64,000 nt of DNA from a virus: the IMG/VR virus record IMGVR_UViG_3300031537_000001, positions 1 to 64,000 of that record; one strand, written 5' to 3'. Made by a program: the position numbers and the translations under genes. The notes beneath the pieces are model-generated. The model was given only the letters and a program-made list of their open reading frames with translations, was not told where the DNA came from and made no database searches. Positions 30,241 through 39,684 of this stretch are shown piece by piece; the first letter of the stretch is position 1, and each line of letters opens with the position of its first letter.

Positions 30241-30417
30241 ATGGAAAATGGATATAGAGAATATGAAGTAGGAATGTCATGGGATAGTTATGAAGGTAGT
30301 TTATTCCGAGAGACAAGAACCACATGGCCTTATGCTGCTTCAAGAGAAGAAGCCGAACAACGAGCTATTTCACAGTTTGGTAACAATAAAGGGTTTAGAA
30401 TTGAATATATAAATTAA
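30241..30417 (+). CDS. Unknown small protein (58 aa)
   Basis: A 58-residue protein, MENGYREYEVGMSWDSYEGS.... A longer frame exists upstream but lies inside the structured RNA, so the ATG at 30,241 is chosen. Contains ASREEAEQRAISQFG, a helical segment. Confidence 0.55.
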   Translation: MENGYREYEVGMSWDSYEGSLFRETRTTWPYAASREEAEQRAISQFGNNKGFRIEYIN

Positions 30418-30422
30418 CTATT

Positions 30423-30626
30423 ATGGGAAATCCTTGGGAAGAATTTGAAACTTCTACAGAAGCTGATGTTGATGCTGTAGAATACATGTATCAAGATTTT
30501 TTATTAAGTTCACCAGATGAACTTTTAAATGAACAGGAATTGAGTGATAAAAAATCTTTACAGGAATCAATTAACAAAATAAAAATTGAAGACATTATAC
30601 CGGGAGAAGATTTACTTCCGTTTTAA
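30423..30626 (+). CDS. Unknown acidic small protein (67 aa)
   Basis: A 67-residue strongly acidic protein, MGNPWEEFETSTEADVDAVE.... DNA-mimic or protein-binding roles are possible for such acidity; no evidence for either. Confidence 0.55.
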   Translation: MGNPWEEFETSTEADVDAVEYMYQDFLLSSPDELLNEQELSDKKSLQESINKIKIEDIIPGEDLLPF

Positions 30627-30653
30627 AGACTTTGTATTTTAGTTGGTTAATTC

Positions 30654-30729
30654 CCTGACTCTTAGTAGCTTACTTATTGTGTTGTAAGGGGGTGATTGAA
30701 AAAGTTGGTAAGCCAGCCTAAGAGTCAGG
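30654..30729 (+). ncRNA. Small structured RNA with U-rich 3' end
   Basis: CCTGACTCTTA (30,654-64) pairs perfectly with TAAGAGTCAGG (30,719-29), followed by TTTTTATTTTAATTTT. Inside, GCTTAC (30,668) pairs with GTAAGC (30,708); an alternative CTTA/TAAG hairpin would compete with it, as in a switch. About 76 nt. Confidence 0.65.
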
Positions 30730-30759
30730 TTTTTATTTTAATTTTGTATTTTATATTTT

Positions 30760-30808
30760 AGCAGAGAAACAGTATTATTCGTATATTGTTTTTCTGCTCT
30801 TTTTTTTT
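30760..30808 (+). terminator. Rho-independent terminator before the replication block
   Basis: AGCAGA with TCTGCT and AAACA with TGTTT form an interrupted stem followed by nine T residues. Confidence 0.8.
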
Positions 30809-30828
30809 ATTAATTAATTGAAAATTTT

Positions 30829-31452
30829 ATGAACTTAGAAGCATTAAAAAATGTAAAACTAGCTGAAGTAGAAGAAGTTAAAGGTAGTTCTAAAATTAGT
30901 ATTAAAACACCTGAAAAAGGTGATATACTAATTACGAATACTGGTAAAATCTTTTACTCGGAGAAGTTAGAAAAATTAGTAGGAACAGGTGGAATTGATT
31001 TTACCGATTCAAGAAACTGGCTAATGTATAAAAAATTAGGAAATGATCTTCCTGAAGTCATTTTCTTCAGTACAGTAAAAGATCCATCTAATCCAAAATT
31101 AGGAGCTAAAACAGATGTTAAGAAACAATCTACAAATGCTCCTATAGTATTTGTTAAAAGAGATTTAATTCCTTTACTTATCGAAATGTATAAAGTAGAT
31201 AAAGATTTTCATTATGTAGAATTACAAATTGAATGGGATTATCCTTTAACAAATGCTTCCGGTATTTATAGTTTACCTAAAACTGTTAGTAGTGGTGATC
31301 AAAAAGGTGAAGTTAAATATGTCCGCAGAGAATCTACAACCTTTTATCCAATTAGTATTATACACAATGATACTACTACTGATGTTGAAGAAACTATAAA
31401 TATTGAGAATACTGAAGATGAAAACATTGAACAGATTTTAGATAATGAGTAA
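30829..31452 (+). CDS. Unknown protein upstream of DNA polymerase (207 aa)
   Basis: A 207-residue protein: the first 170 residues are a mixed alpha/beta domain and the tail (TTTDVEETINIENTEDENIEQ) is acidic, like the C-terminal tails of single-stranded DNA-binding proteins and polymerase partners. It overlaps the polymerase start by 8 bases. A replication accessory role is inferred from this. Confidence 0.6.
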   Translation: MNLEALKNVKLAEVEEVKGSSKISIKTPEKGDILITNTGKIFYSEKLEKLVGTGGIDFTDSRNWLMYKKLGNDLPEVIFFSTVKDPSNPKLGAKTDVKKQSTNAPIVFVKRDLIPLLIEMYKVDKDFHYVELQIEWDYPLTNASGIYSLPKTVSSGDQKGEVKYVRRESTTFYPISIIHNDTTTDVEETINIENTEDENIEQILDNE

Positions 31453-33745
31453 ACTCAATTATATAGGATCTACGAGCTATACTACAAAGTATAGCTTTTG
31501 TTCTTCTTTTGAAGAGTTTCTTATATGGTTTTCTGAGCAACAAATATTAGGTTTGGATGTTGAAACTACTACTCATAAATCTATATTAGAAAGAGAATTA
31601 AGATCTGTACAGTTTACTGACCAGTTTGAAAATATTACCTGGGTTATCCAATGGTCATCTTTATCTTCAGACCAAAAATCTAAATTATTAAATCTTCTAC
31701 AAACTACCAGTGCATTATTAATAACCGTTACTACTTTTGAATATGTTTTATTTCGCAAGTATGGTGTAAGACTTAGAAATATTTGGGATGCATTTGCAGT
31801 AGAAAAGTTACTATATGCAGGTAAAACTTCTGAAAAAGGATTTTTTAGTCTTGCCGGTATTTATAAAAGAAGGTTTGATATTGATATGAGTAAGGCTCTT
31901 CAATTATCTTTTGATGATGATATATTTACTGATGAGAAGATTGCTTATGCAGCATTGGATACTTTAAAATTAGCTGAGATAAGAAGACTTCAGATTGAAG
32001 AAGCTAAAGCTCATGATAAAAGTGTTGGATTTAAGTCTCGAAAAGGACTAATAAAAACAATCTGGTGGGAAAATGAATTTTCTAAAGTATTAGGAGATAT
32101 TGAATTTGATGGAATACAGTTTGATCAAAATATATGGAGAAAGAATTATGATTTGGCATTACCAGTTCTTCAACAGAAAGAGAGGGAACTTAATAATATT
32201 GTCCTAAATAATTTTTCCTTACAAAGTTTAATTGAGAATAACTTTTATGTTCCTGAAGATAGATTTGATAGAATTTGGACTAGTTCAGCAAAAAAGAAAT
32301 TGGTATTATCCTGGATATTTCCAGATATAAAAGAAACTTCTAAAGAAGGATTAAAAAAGTATTTACAAGCACATGATCCAGATTTTCCTGAAGGGTTAAA
32401 GATTACAGGAAAAACCTGGGAATCTAGTGAGTATTATAACAATTTGGATATTTTATCCGATTTTTCTATACTTAAACTTATTATAAAGAATGGAACTAAA
32501 GAAGACTTTTCTCCTTTACTTGATACATTAATTGAGAATAATTTTAGGGATAAATTAATCGAAAATAATTTATTAATTCCTAAAGATACTGTTACAATAA
32601 ATTGGAATAGTTCTGATCAGAAATTAACTATATTTAAATGGATAAATGCAAGTATAGAATCTACCAATAAAGAAACTGTTACAGCTAATCTACTTATGCA
32701 TGAATTATTTCCTAAGTATCAGGAATATTCTGATATAATTAATCTTGTAACTACATTTGGAATTAAATTTCTCGAACATGTTGATAGTGATGGTAGAATA
32801 AGAACCAGTTTTAATTCAGTATTGGCTACTGGTAGATTATCTACTCGTGCGCCAAGTTTATTGAACATTCCAAAGATGCAAATTTATAGGGATGCTTTTA
32901 TAGCTACTCCGGGATATAATTTTGTTGGAGCTGACTATAGTGCCGAAGAATTAGTCATTATTGCATTAATGTCTGGTGAAACTACCTGGTTAGATGCTTT
33001 AAAACAAGGTTACGATATCCATAGTTCAAATAGTGTTTTAATATTTAAAGATAAATGGACTAAAGCTGCTGAAGAAGATTGTGATTTTGTTAAATCAAAA
33101 CAGAAATGCAAATGCAAACTTCATAAAGAGTATAGAGATAAAGAAAAGACTATTGCATTTGGATTATCTTATGGATTAACTGCTTTTGGAGCAGCTCCTA
33201 AACTAAATTGTTCTAAGACTGAGGCTCAGGTTTTGATAGATGAATTTTTTAAAGCTTTTCCACATATTAAAATTAGGTTAGAGGAGTTTGCAGACTATGG
33301 TGTTAAACATGGACTTATTTTGGAACCGGTTTTAGGTAGACCACGATTTTATGATGATTGGAAGATGGCAATTATAGGTAAACTTAGCTATAAACAAATG
33401 AATGAATATGTTAAGATGTCTTATAGTGAGCAAAAAGAAGCTGAACAACAGAAAAGTTCTATAATGAAAGAAAGTATGAATCATCCTATTCAAGGAGCCG
33501 GGGCAAGTTTATTAAAGATTTCCGGTGTTTTACTTAGAAGGTTCATTCTTAATAACTCTTATCAGGAAAAGATTCGATTATTGCTTCCTATTCACGATGA
33601 ATGGGCCACTGAATCCATTAAAGAATTATCTGTAATGTGGGCAAAAAAGCTTAAATATTATATGGAACTTACAGGAAAACTCGGATTAAAATCTGATTTA
33701 CTGAAAGCTCAACCATATATTGATAGTAAATGGACTAAAGATTAA
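31445..33745 (+). CDS. polA: DNA polymerase, family A, with 3'-5' exonuclease
   Basis: The 766-residue protein has an exonuclease domain with LGLDVETTT (residues 36-43, ExoI DxE) and YAALDTLKLAE (ExoIII). The polymerase domain has motif A FVGADYSAEEL (about 492), motif B with KTIAFGLSYGL (about 567) and motif C LPIHDEWATE (about 714) whose HD holds a catalytic aspartate. Between the domains lies a long insert with two similar blocks (SLIENNFYVPEDRFDRIWTS and KLIENNLLIPKDTVTINWNS). It is the replicative polymerase of the phage. Overlaps the upstream gene by 8 bases. Confidence 0.93.
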   Translation: MSKLNYIGSTSYTTKYSFCSSFEEFLIWFSEQQILGLDVETTTHKSILERELRSVQFTDQFENITWVIQWSSLSSDQKSKLLNLLQTTSALLITVTTFEYVLFRKYGVRLRNIWDAFAVEKLLYAGKTSEKGFFSLAGIYKRRFDIDMSKALQLSFDDDIFTDEKIAYAALDTLKLAEIRRLQIEEAKAHDKSVGFKSRKGLIKTIWWENEFSKVLGDIEFDGIQFDQNIWRKNYDLALPVLQQKERELNNIVLNNFSLQSLIENNFYVPEDRFDRIWTSSAKKKLVLSWIFPDIKETSKEGLKKYLQAHDPDFPEGLKITGKTWESSEYYNNLDILSDFSILKLIIKNGTKEDFSPLLDTLIENNFRDKLIENNLLIPKDTVTINWNSSDQKLTIFKWINASIESTNKETVTANLLMHELFPKYQEYSDIINLVTTFGIKFLEHVDSDGRIRTSFNSVLATGRLSTRAPSLLNIPKMQIYRDAFIATPGYNFVGADYSAEELVIIALMSGETTWLDALKQGYDIHSSNSVLIFKDKWTKAAEEDCDFVKSKQKCKCKLHKEYRDKEKTIAFGLSYGLTAFGAAPKLNCSKTEAQVLIDEFFKAFPHIKIRLEEFADYGVKHGLILEPVLGRPRFYDDWKMAIIGKLSYKQMNEYVKMSYSEQKEAEQQKSSIMKESMNHPIQGAGASLLKISGVLLRRFILNNSYQEKIRLLLPIHDEWATESIKELSVMWAKKLKYYMELTGKLGLKSDLLKAQPYIDSKWTKD

Positions 33746-33767
33746 GAATACTTTAAATTTACATATT

Positions 33768-34397
33768 ATGGATAATGAAGGAGAAAGATATACACATCCT
33801 TCCTACGGACAGATAAGATTTTCTAGGATACAAGGACATGCTAGGTTCTATGGTAGCGAATTAGAGCAAGATCACTATATTATGATGGAGTTACATCAAT
33901 CAGATACTGATAGAGATTTAACACAGGACAGGTATCATTCACTAAATAAAGTAATTTCAGTTCGTATGACAGCAGGACAATTTTCAGAGCTTATTACTTC
34001 TATGAATCAGGAAGGTATACCTTGTACTATTGAATATCTTCAAGGTAATGTTCAAAAACTTCCACCTATAGAAAATAGAAAGGAATTTGTCCGTAGAAAA
34101 TTTGAAGAACGTATGAAGGAGTTTGCTAGTAAAATAAAAGCAAACCAACAAAAAGCTGTAGAAATAATTAAAAAGAAAACCTTATCCAAACAAGATATAC
34201 ATGATTTATCTTGGCACATAGAGTGGTTAACACAAGAAATTTCTAGTAATATTCCATTCTTTGCTAAATGTTTTCAGGAAAATATGGATGAGGTTGTATT
34301 TGAAGCAAAACTTGAAATTGAAAATGCTATACAACATAAAATTAATGTATTAGGTATTCAAGAATTACGTAAACAAAATAAAATTTTAAAGGAATAA
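33768..34397 (+). CDS. Conserved phage protein of unknown function (209 aa)
   Basis: The 209-residue protein starts MDNEGERYTHPSYGQIRFSR and has GSELEQDHYIMMELHQSD and FSELITSMNQEGIPCTI, a pattern found in large phages of several hosts. The C-terminal half is helical. The ATG at 33,768 is used because the upstream extension overlaps the polymerase end without support. Confidence 0.65.
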   Translation: MDNEGERYTHPSYGQIRFSRIQGHARFYGSELEQDHYIMMELHQSDTDRDLTQDRYHSLNKVISVRMTAGQFSELITSMNQEGIPCTIEYLQGNVQKLPPIENRKEFVRRKFEERMKEFASKIKANQQKAVEIIKKKTLSKQDIHDLSWHIEWLTQEISSNIPFFAKCFQENMDEVVFEAKLEIENAIQHKINVLGIQELRKQNKILKE

Positions 34398-34401
34398 TGA
34401 T

Positions 34402-34545
34402 ATGAATGAAGAAAAACGATTACTATGTATAGAATTATTAAATTGGTTACTTGATAATGAGATAGTATGGGCTAACTGGTCTAAAGGTAAAATAAGCTCT
34501 GAAGATGTCTGCAATCTATTTTTAAAATCTGAATATAATGGTTAG
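34402..34545 (+). CDS. Unknown small protein (47 aa)
   Basis: A 47-residue protein, MNEEKRLLCIELLNWLLDNE..., 4 bases after the previous stop, ending 4 bases before the next chosen ATG. Function unknown. Confidence 0.5.
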   Translation: MNEEKRLLCIELLNWLLDNEIVWANWSKGKISSEDVCNLFLKSEYNG

Positions 34546-34549
34546 TAGT

Positions 34550-34960
34550 ATGAAAAACTTAAAAGAATTTAAAGAGTTGATTAAAAACTATCGCTCTATA
34601 ACTATGGAAGAATTGATACAAGAAAAGTTAAACCTTCCTAATCGATATAGTGCAGAAGATTTAGAGGATGAAGAAGACTATCCAGCTTTAATAATTTCCA
34701 ATCTTACAGGATATGGTAGTACAGGAACTTGTTCTTTATGTTTTGTAAAAGATCATTATAATTTTGATTTTCCTTGTAAAGACTGTGTTTGGTTTGATTC
34801 AGAATTCACAATGAACCCGTGTATAAATCATAATACCTTTCTTAATATAGATGAAGCAAAGAGTCTTGAGGATTTATTTAAAGCCGTAAAAGCCAGAGCT
34901 GATTATATGGAAGAATGGTTATTAAAGAAAGGGATTAAGTTGAATGACGAAGAAGGATAA
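34550..34960 (+). CDS. Cys-rich, probable zinc-binding protein (136 aa)
   Basis: The centre holds CSLCFVKDHYNFDFPCKDC followed by C and H in NPCINHNTF, a two-CxxC zinc-binding arrangement. Flanks are acidic helices. It overlaps the SF2 helicase start by 17 bases, so the two may act together. Confidence 0.6.
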   Translation: MKNLKEFKELIKNYRSITMEELIQEKLNLPNRYSAEDLEDEEDYPALIISNLTGYGSTGTCSLCFVKDHYNFDFPCKDCVWFDSEFTMNPCINHNTFLNIDEAKSLEDLFKAVKARADYMEEWLLKKGIKLNDEEG

Positions 34961-36206
34961 AAAACAAAAAGAGCTTGGTGATATTATTTATAATAAAGCT
35001 AAGAAAGATTCTTTTATACATAATTCAGCAGTTATTGGAACTGGAGTAGGTAAATCTAAAATCATAATTGATTTGATTGAACCTTTACAAGAAATATTAA
35101 AGTTTAAAAAGATTCTAATAACTGTTGACAATAATAGATTAAAGGATTTTAACTGGAAAGAAGAATTCGAATGCTGGGATAAACTGGATTTGTTTGAAAA
35201 ATATATCGAAATAAATACATATCAAACGGTTTATAAATGGAGTAAAAACTTAGATGATTATTTAATCATAGCTGATGAAGCTGATTTTGCTCTAACTCCA
35301 GAGTATAGTAAATTCTTTAAGACGTATAGCAAGGTTAATATGATTGCTATGACAGGATTTGTTAATGAATCTAAACGACCAATACTTGAAGAATTCTTTC
35401 CTTGTATTGTCGAATATACTCAGGAACAAGCTCAGAAGGATGGTTTAGTAAATCATACTCCTATTATCTTTATTAAGTTTGATCTTGGTAAAGATAAGAA
35501 TATAAAGGTATTATATGCCAAAGGAACTAAGTCTTTTGTCCAAAGTGAAAATCATGCCTATAATTATTGGGATTCTCAGGTTAGGATTTTATCTGGTAAA
35601 ATAGCTCAGGAAGAATCAAAGGCAATGATTACAAGTAATTATAAAGAAGTAGCCAGGGTTAAAGCTATGTTACAGGTATCAGCTAATAAAAGAGCTGAAA
35701 TCTTACTTAATTCCTCCACTTCTATTGATATTTGTAAACGTGCTTTAGACCAATTACATTCACAAGATCCTGATGGGAAGATTGTAATCTTTTCTAAGCG
35801 AACTACACAAGTTGATAAAATAACTCCACATACTTATCATGGAAATAATCCTGATTTGGTTAATAACAAGAATTTTAAGGAATTCAATAAAGGTATTATT
35901 AAGGAGTTAGGTCTTGTGGATAAAATTAATCGCGGAGTGAATATGGATAATCTTAAATATGCAATATTTGAATCTTATTTTAGTAGTGATACCAAGATGA
36001 GACAAAGATTAGGTAGAATGATGAGATTGGATCCAGATGATTTAGCTTATATTTTTGTTTTACTTCCATACTTTATGCGTAGGACAAAAAAAGGATTTAT
36101 TCAAGCTCCTACTGCTGCTGTTAAATGGGCTAATACTATGTTAGGTGGTTGGGATCTTACTACTTCTAAGACTTTAGATTGGAGACAAATAAAATCAGAT
36201 TTATGA
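34944..36206 (+). CDS. Superfamily 2 helicase
   Basis: The 420-residue protein has Walker A GTGVGKS (about residue 31-37), Walker B LIIADEADF (DEAD at about 109), motif III-like AMTGF, and motif VI QRLGRMMRLDPDD (about 353) with the arginine finger. An ATP-dependent DNA or RNA translocase of the kind that processes forks or recombination intermediates (UvsW-like). It overlaps both neighbours. Confidence 0.85.
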   Translation: MTKKDKKQKELGDIIYNKAKKDSFIHNSAVIGTGVGKSKIIIDLIEPLQEILKFKKILITVDNNRLKDFNWKEEFECWDKLDLFEKYIEINTYQTVYKWSKNLDDYLIIADEADFALTPEYSKFFKTYSKVNMIAMTGFVNESKRPILEEFFPCIVEYTQEQAQKDGLVNHTPIIFIKFDLGKDKNIKVLYAKGTKSFVQSENHAYNYWDSQVRILSGKIAQEESKAMITSNYKEVARVKAMLQVSANKRAEILLNSSTSIDICKRALDQLHSQDPDGKIVIFSKRTTQVDKITPHTYHGNNPDLVNNKNFKEFNKGIIKELGLVDKINRGVNMDNLKYAIFESYFSSDTKMRQRLGRMMRLDPDDLAYIFVLLPYFMRRTKKGFIQAPTAAVKWANTMLGGWDLTTSKTLDWRQIKSDL

Positions 36207-36583
36207 TGACAAATGATGAAAAAAAAACTAAAATTGAAGAATTATTATCACTTCAAGATGTATTTCGGGTAAAAGATGTATTAAATGTAAATCATAAACC
36301 TCATCCTTATATAGTAGGACCTAAACATATAACTTATGCCAGTGATAATTATGGTGGTATATTAGATGAAAGAACTTTAAATAAAGTAAAGTGTGATTAT
36401 AAAGGCTGTAACTTATCTTATGAGGAACATACAAGTGATTTAGTTTGTTTTTTACAGTTAAAAAAAAATGCTACTAATGATGAAGTTAAATTTATTTTAA
36501 AAGAATTAGTTGATAATGTTGGTGAAACATTTATTGATGGATTTGGTTTTGTAGATACAGATGAAAAATTTAGAATAGAATGA
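36203..36583 (+). CDS. Unknown protein (126 aa)
   Basis: A 126-residue protein starting at ATGATG in an ATGA overlap with the helicase stop. Contains KCDYKGCNLSYEEHTSDLVC (Cys/His spacing that could bind zinc). Unknown. Confidence 0.55.
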   Translation: MMTNDEKKTKIEELLSLQDVFRVKDVLNVNHKPHPYIVGPKHITYASDNYGGILDERTLNKVKCDYKGCNLSYEEHTSDLVCFLQLKKNATNDEVKFILKELVDNVGETFIDGFGFVDTDEKFRIE

Positions 36584-37017
36584 CAAAAGATGAGATTTTG
36601 AAAGAGTTAATAAAAAGAAGAGTCATTACAAGAGTTGGAGAAAATTATTCATTTATAAATCCTAAGAAATTAGTATGTAATTGTAAGAATTTACCTGATA
36701 GATATTTAGGTATTTCTGGTACTCAGGCATTAAAGTTATTTTTTATTGATGCTGCAATACCTTCATTTTCAGGGGGTTCTATTAATTATGCACTCAGGAC
36801 TACTACAACAAAATCTATTGAAACTTTCATCAAAATTCTTGGTGATCCTTCAATAGATTTTTCTATCTTAGTAGACCGTACTAAAAAGTACTACAAAGAT
36901 AAAAGTACGGTAAAACCGGCTATGAGTAAGTATTTCATGGAAGGCTTATGGGAGACTGTTTACAATGATTATGAAAAAAGATCTGATGAAAGTCAGAGTA
37001 ATACATTTTTCTTATGA
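36580..37017 (+). CDS. Unknown protein preceding the replicative helicase (145 aa)
   Basis: A 145-residue protein that overlaps the previous gene and the DnaB-like gene by 4 bases each. Helix-rich at the N-terminus, basic in the C-terminal half (DRTKKYYKDKSTVKPAMSKY). Its location fits a helicase loader or N-terminal helicase partner, unproven. Confidence 0.6.
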   Translation: MTKDEILKELIKRRVITRVGENYSFINPKKLVCNCKNLPDRYLGISGTQALKLFFIDAAIPSFSGGSINYALRTTTTKSIETFIKILGDPSIDFSILVDRTKKYYKDKSTVKPAMSKYFMEGLWETVYNDYEKRSDESQSNTFFL

Positions 37018-38204
37018 GTGTATATAATGAATTTTTAGACACATTAAAAAATAGAAGCATTCCAATTATTCCAAATCAATTAGCCAGAGTTGGAAACATA
37101 TTTAATATAGTTCAAGGTAGATATACTCTTGTAGGATCAGTAAGCGGGGTAGGGAAAACATCTTTTGTAGATGATGATTTTTTACTAAAACCATATGAAT
37201 GGTTACAAGTTACTAAATCGGATATCTATTTCGAAGGTTTATATTTTTCTATGGAAAGACAGGTTAGGGCCAAATTAGCAAAAATAACTAGTTGGTTACT
37301 TTTTGTTAAACATGGTATCAGACTTAGTTCAGAGATAATACTAGGAAATAATCCATTTAGAAAAGTATTACCTGAAGAACAACTTTTTATTGATAAATTA
37401 CAGCCTTGGATGGATGCTTTTCTTGAGATGGTAGATATTAAAGATGGCAGAAAAACAGTAAATGAAATAAAGCAAGAAATTGAATTGTTAGGAAAAAGGC
37501 TAGGTTTTCTTATTACTACTGATATAAATACTGTATTCATTGACGGAGTAGAGAAATTGAAATTCAAGGGCGAAGTTATAGCTACAAGAAAAGGAAATGT
37601 CCCTATTGTAAGATTTAATTTTCAAGACAAAAGCTATGTAATGAAACAAAATTCCAGGCTATTTGTCCCTAAGAATGAAAAATATATAATCACAATTATT
37701 GTAGACCATGTTGGAAAAATTAAAGAAGACGGTTACATTGGAAAGAAACAAGCTATCGATGCTTTGGACGCTGTTTTATCTGATGCTCGTGATGTGTATA
37801 ATTTTAATCCTATTGCTATTTCTCAATTCAATAGATCTTTATCGGACATTACTCGACTAAAGTATTCAAAAGGGAACTTAGAGCCTTTGTATGAGGACTT
37901 TAAAGATACCGGTAATACTGTTGAATCTGCTGATCTTGTTCTCAGTTTGTTTAATCCGTATAAATATGGTTCATATGATAGTGAGGGATTTTACAAAGGA
38001 TATGATATAAAACGTGGACTGTTAACTCCAGATGGAAATCAAAGATTTAGGTCTTTGCATATTTTAAAAAATAGTTATGGAGTTTCAGATGTAAGTTTTG
38101 GATTAAAGTTCTTAGGTGAGTGTATGTATTTTTCTACATTACCCAGACCTGATGATTTACCTAATTTACAAGCAGTTTATGAAAAAGTACAAGTTGGACT
38201 TTAA
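37014..38204 (+). CDS. dnaB: DnaB-like replicative helicase
   Basis: A RecA-fold ATPase of 396 residues: Walker A GSVSGVGKTS (about 41-50), GLYFSMERQ (the DnaB 'FSLEM' position), Walker B-like IITIIVDHVGKI, AISQFNRSL (Q-containing motif 3) and GNTVESADLVLSL (as in the 'IEQDAD' region). It lacks the usual N-terminal primase-interaction domain, like gp41-type phage helicases. It unwinds the fork ahead of the polymerase. Confidence 0.85.
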   Translation: MSVYNEFLDTLKNRSIPIIPNQLARVGNIFNIVQGRYTLVGSVSGVGKTSFVDDDFLLKPYEWLQVTKSDIYFEGLYFSMERQVRAKLAKITSWLLFVKHGIRLSSEIILGNNPFRKVLPEEQLFIDKLQPWMDAFLEMVDIKDGRKTVNEIKQEIELLGKRLGFLITTDINTVFIDGVEKLKFKGEVIATRKGNVPIVRFNFQDKSYVMKQNSRLFVPKNEKYIITIIVDHVGKIKEDGYIGKKQAIDALDAVLSDARDVYNFNPIAISQFNRSLSDITRLKYSKGNLEPLYEDFKDTGNTVESADLVLSLFNPYKYGSYDSEGFYKGYDIKRGLLTPDGNQRFRSLHILKNSYGVSDVSFGLKFLGECMYFSTLPRPDDLPNLQAVYEKVQVGL

Positions 38205-38220
38205 ATTAAAATTTTAATAT

Positions 38221-38910
38221 ATGAGATTATCCTTAGTTATTGGAAGAAGTGGATCTGGAAAAACTTCTTCTTTAAGATATGTTAATCCAGAGACTACAGC
38301 TATAATAGTTCCTAATAATAAAGAATTATTTCCTGGCTTCAATAAAGTCTATGTAGAGAAAAAGAATAAGATTACTACAAATGAAATTAATCATATTGAT
38401 GGAGTACTTACAATATTTGCTAAAAATCCAGCTATAAAATTAATTATCATAGAAGATCTTAATCATTTCTTTAATGCCAGAATTAATAGTATGGCTTTTA
38501 GAGCTCGAAATTCCGGAGGAGAAGTATTTGCCAGGTGGAATGATTTTGGAGGAGATGTAGCTGAACATTTAGTAACTGCTATATCAAGAAATACTTCTAA
38601 TGTTGATGTATTTGTGTTCGCACATACAGATATTAAAGAAGATGGACATATTGGTATGAAAACTTCGGGTAAATTACTCGACAATACTATTGATATTCCA
38701 AGCTATGTAGATTGTTTGTTTCATTCTGTAGTTATTGAAGAAGCTGGAGTTACGAAGTATAAGTTTTTAACTAATACTGATGGAATTCATTTAGCTAAAA
38801 CTCCAGCAGGAATGTTTCCAGAGAAATATATTCCTAATGACCTAAAATTTATTTTAGAGCGTATGGAAAAATATCGTAAAGGTGAAATAAAACCTGCTTG
38901 GATAGATTAA
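38221..38910 (+). CDS. P-loop ATPase, Sak4/AAA_24-like recombinase candidate
   Basis: The 229-residue RecA-fold protein begins with LVIGRSGSGKTSSLRY (Walker A at 8-15), has Walker B KLIIIEDLNHFF, and HTDIKEDGHIGMKTSGKLLDN in the core. Small RecA-like proteins of this form beside an SSB gene are single-strand annealing or strand-exchange proteins (Sak4 type). Here an SSB-like gene follows directly, which supports this. Confidence 0.7.
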   Translation: MRLSLVIGRSGSGKTSSLRYVNPETTAIIVPNNKELFPGFNKVYVEKKNKITTNEINHIDGVLTIFAKNPAIKLIIIEDLNHFFNARINSMAFRARNSGGEVFARWNDFGGDVAEHLVTAISRNTSNVDVFVFAHTDIKEDGHIGMKTSGKLLDNTIDIPSYVDCLFHSVVIEEAGVTKYKFLTNTDGIHLAKTPAGMFPEKYIPNDLKFILERMEKYRKGEIKPAWID

Positions 38911-38935
38911 ATTGTAACTTTTTAATTTTTTAAAT

Positions 38936-39682
38936 ATGATAAGATTAGGGATTAATGAAAATGTAAAAATAGGTTCAGGTACAGAAGTAACTGATAAAGG
39001 ATTAACATTTAACTTCGTTAGAGGTACGAGCTCAACTTTTGATGCTTTTGTAAATGATGGAGATATAGAAGATAGTATAAATATCTTCTTACCAACTATA
39101 TTCGTATTAGAGTTTGGTAAAACTACTCCAAGGGATCCAAAAGCAATCGCAAAAGATGTAAAGCGTAATGTATCCTATATGAAAAGTATTTTAGGTATCT
39201 ATCTTAAATTAGAAGAAGTAGATAAATACCTTGGGGGAGGAGCTTTAGCAAAACTTTTTGCTAAATACGGAGCCACAGCAGAAAATTTAGATTCTAAATG
39301 GACTGATGAAAAATTTGTTAATGGATTTATGATGGATTGTTCTAAAGCTTTTGTTAAAGCTATAGCAGACCATAAATTAACAACCAGACCTGAATTATTT
39401 AGGATTAAACTTCCCAGACAATCAAAAAACAATTTCGCTGCTTTACCATTGAGTATTTATACACCTTGGATTGAAAGTATGGATGTTGAAAAATCAGCTA
39501 TTGAATGGTCTGATTACGAGATTCAACATAAATTGGATAGAATGATTGATATTGCTACTGATCCTACTGCTCCGGCTGAAGTAAAAACTGCTGAAACATT
39601 GTTTGGAGATAATGGACAAAATACTACTCCAGCTAACGATGTTACTATAAATGAAATTTTTCCTGAACCGAAAAAGGAATAA
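38936..39682 (+). CDS. Single-stranded DNA-binding protein-like
   Basis: A 248-residue protein with a beta-rich N-terminal part, a long middle region and an acidic, disordered tail ending INEIFPEPKKE. Size, tail and position between a recombinase-like ATPase and the primase match SSB proteins of crAss-like phages. No OB-fold motif can be proved by eye. Confidence 0.55.
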   Translation: MIRLGINENVKIGSGTEVTDKGLTFNFVRGTSSTFDAFVNDGDIEDSINIFLPTIFVLEFGKTTPRDPKAIAKDVKRNVSYMKSILGIYLKLEEVDKYLGGGALAKLFAKYGATAENLDSKWTDEKFVNGFMMDCSKAFVKAIADHKLTTRPELFRIKLPRQSKNNFAALPLSIYTPWIESMDVEKSAIEWSDYEIQHKLDRMIDIATDPTAPAEVKTAETLFGDNGQNTTPANDVTINEIFPEPKKE

Positions 39683-39684
39683 TC

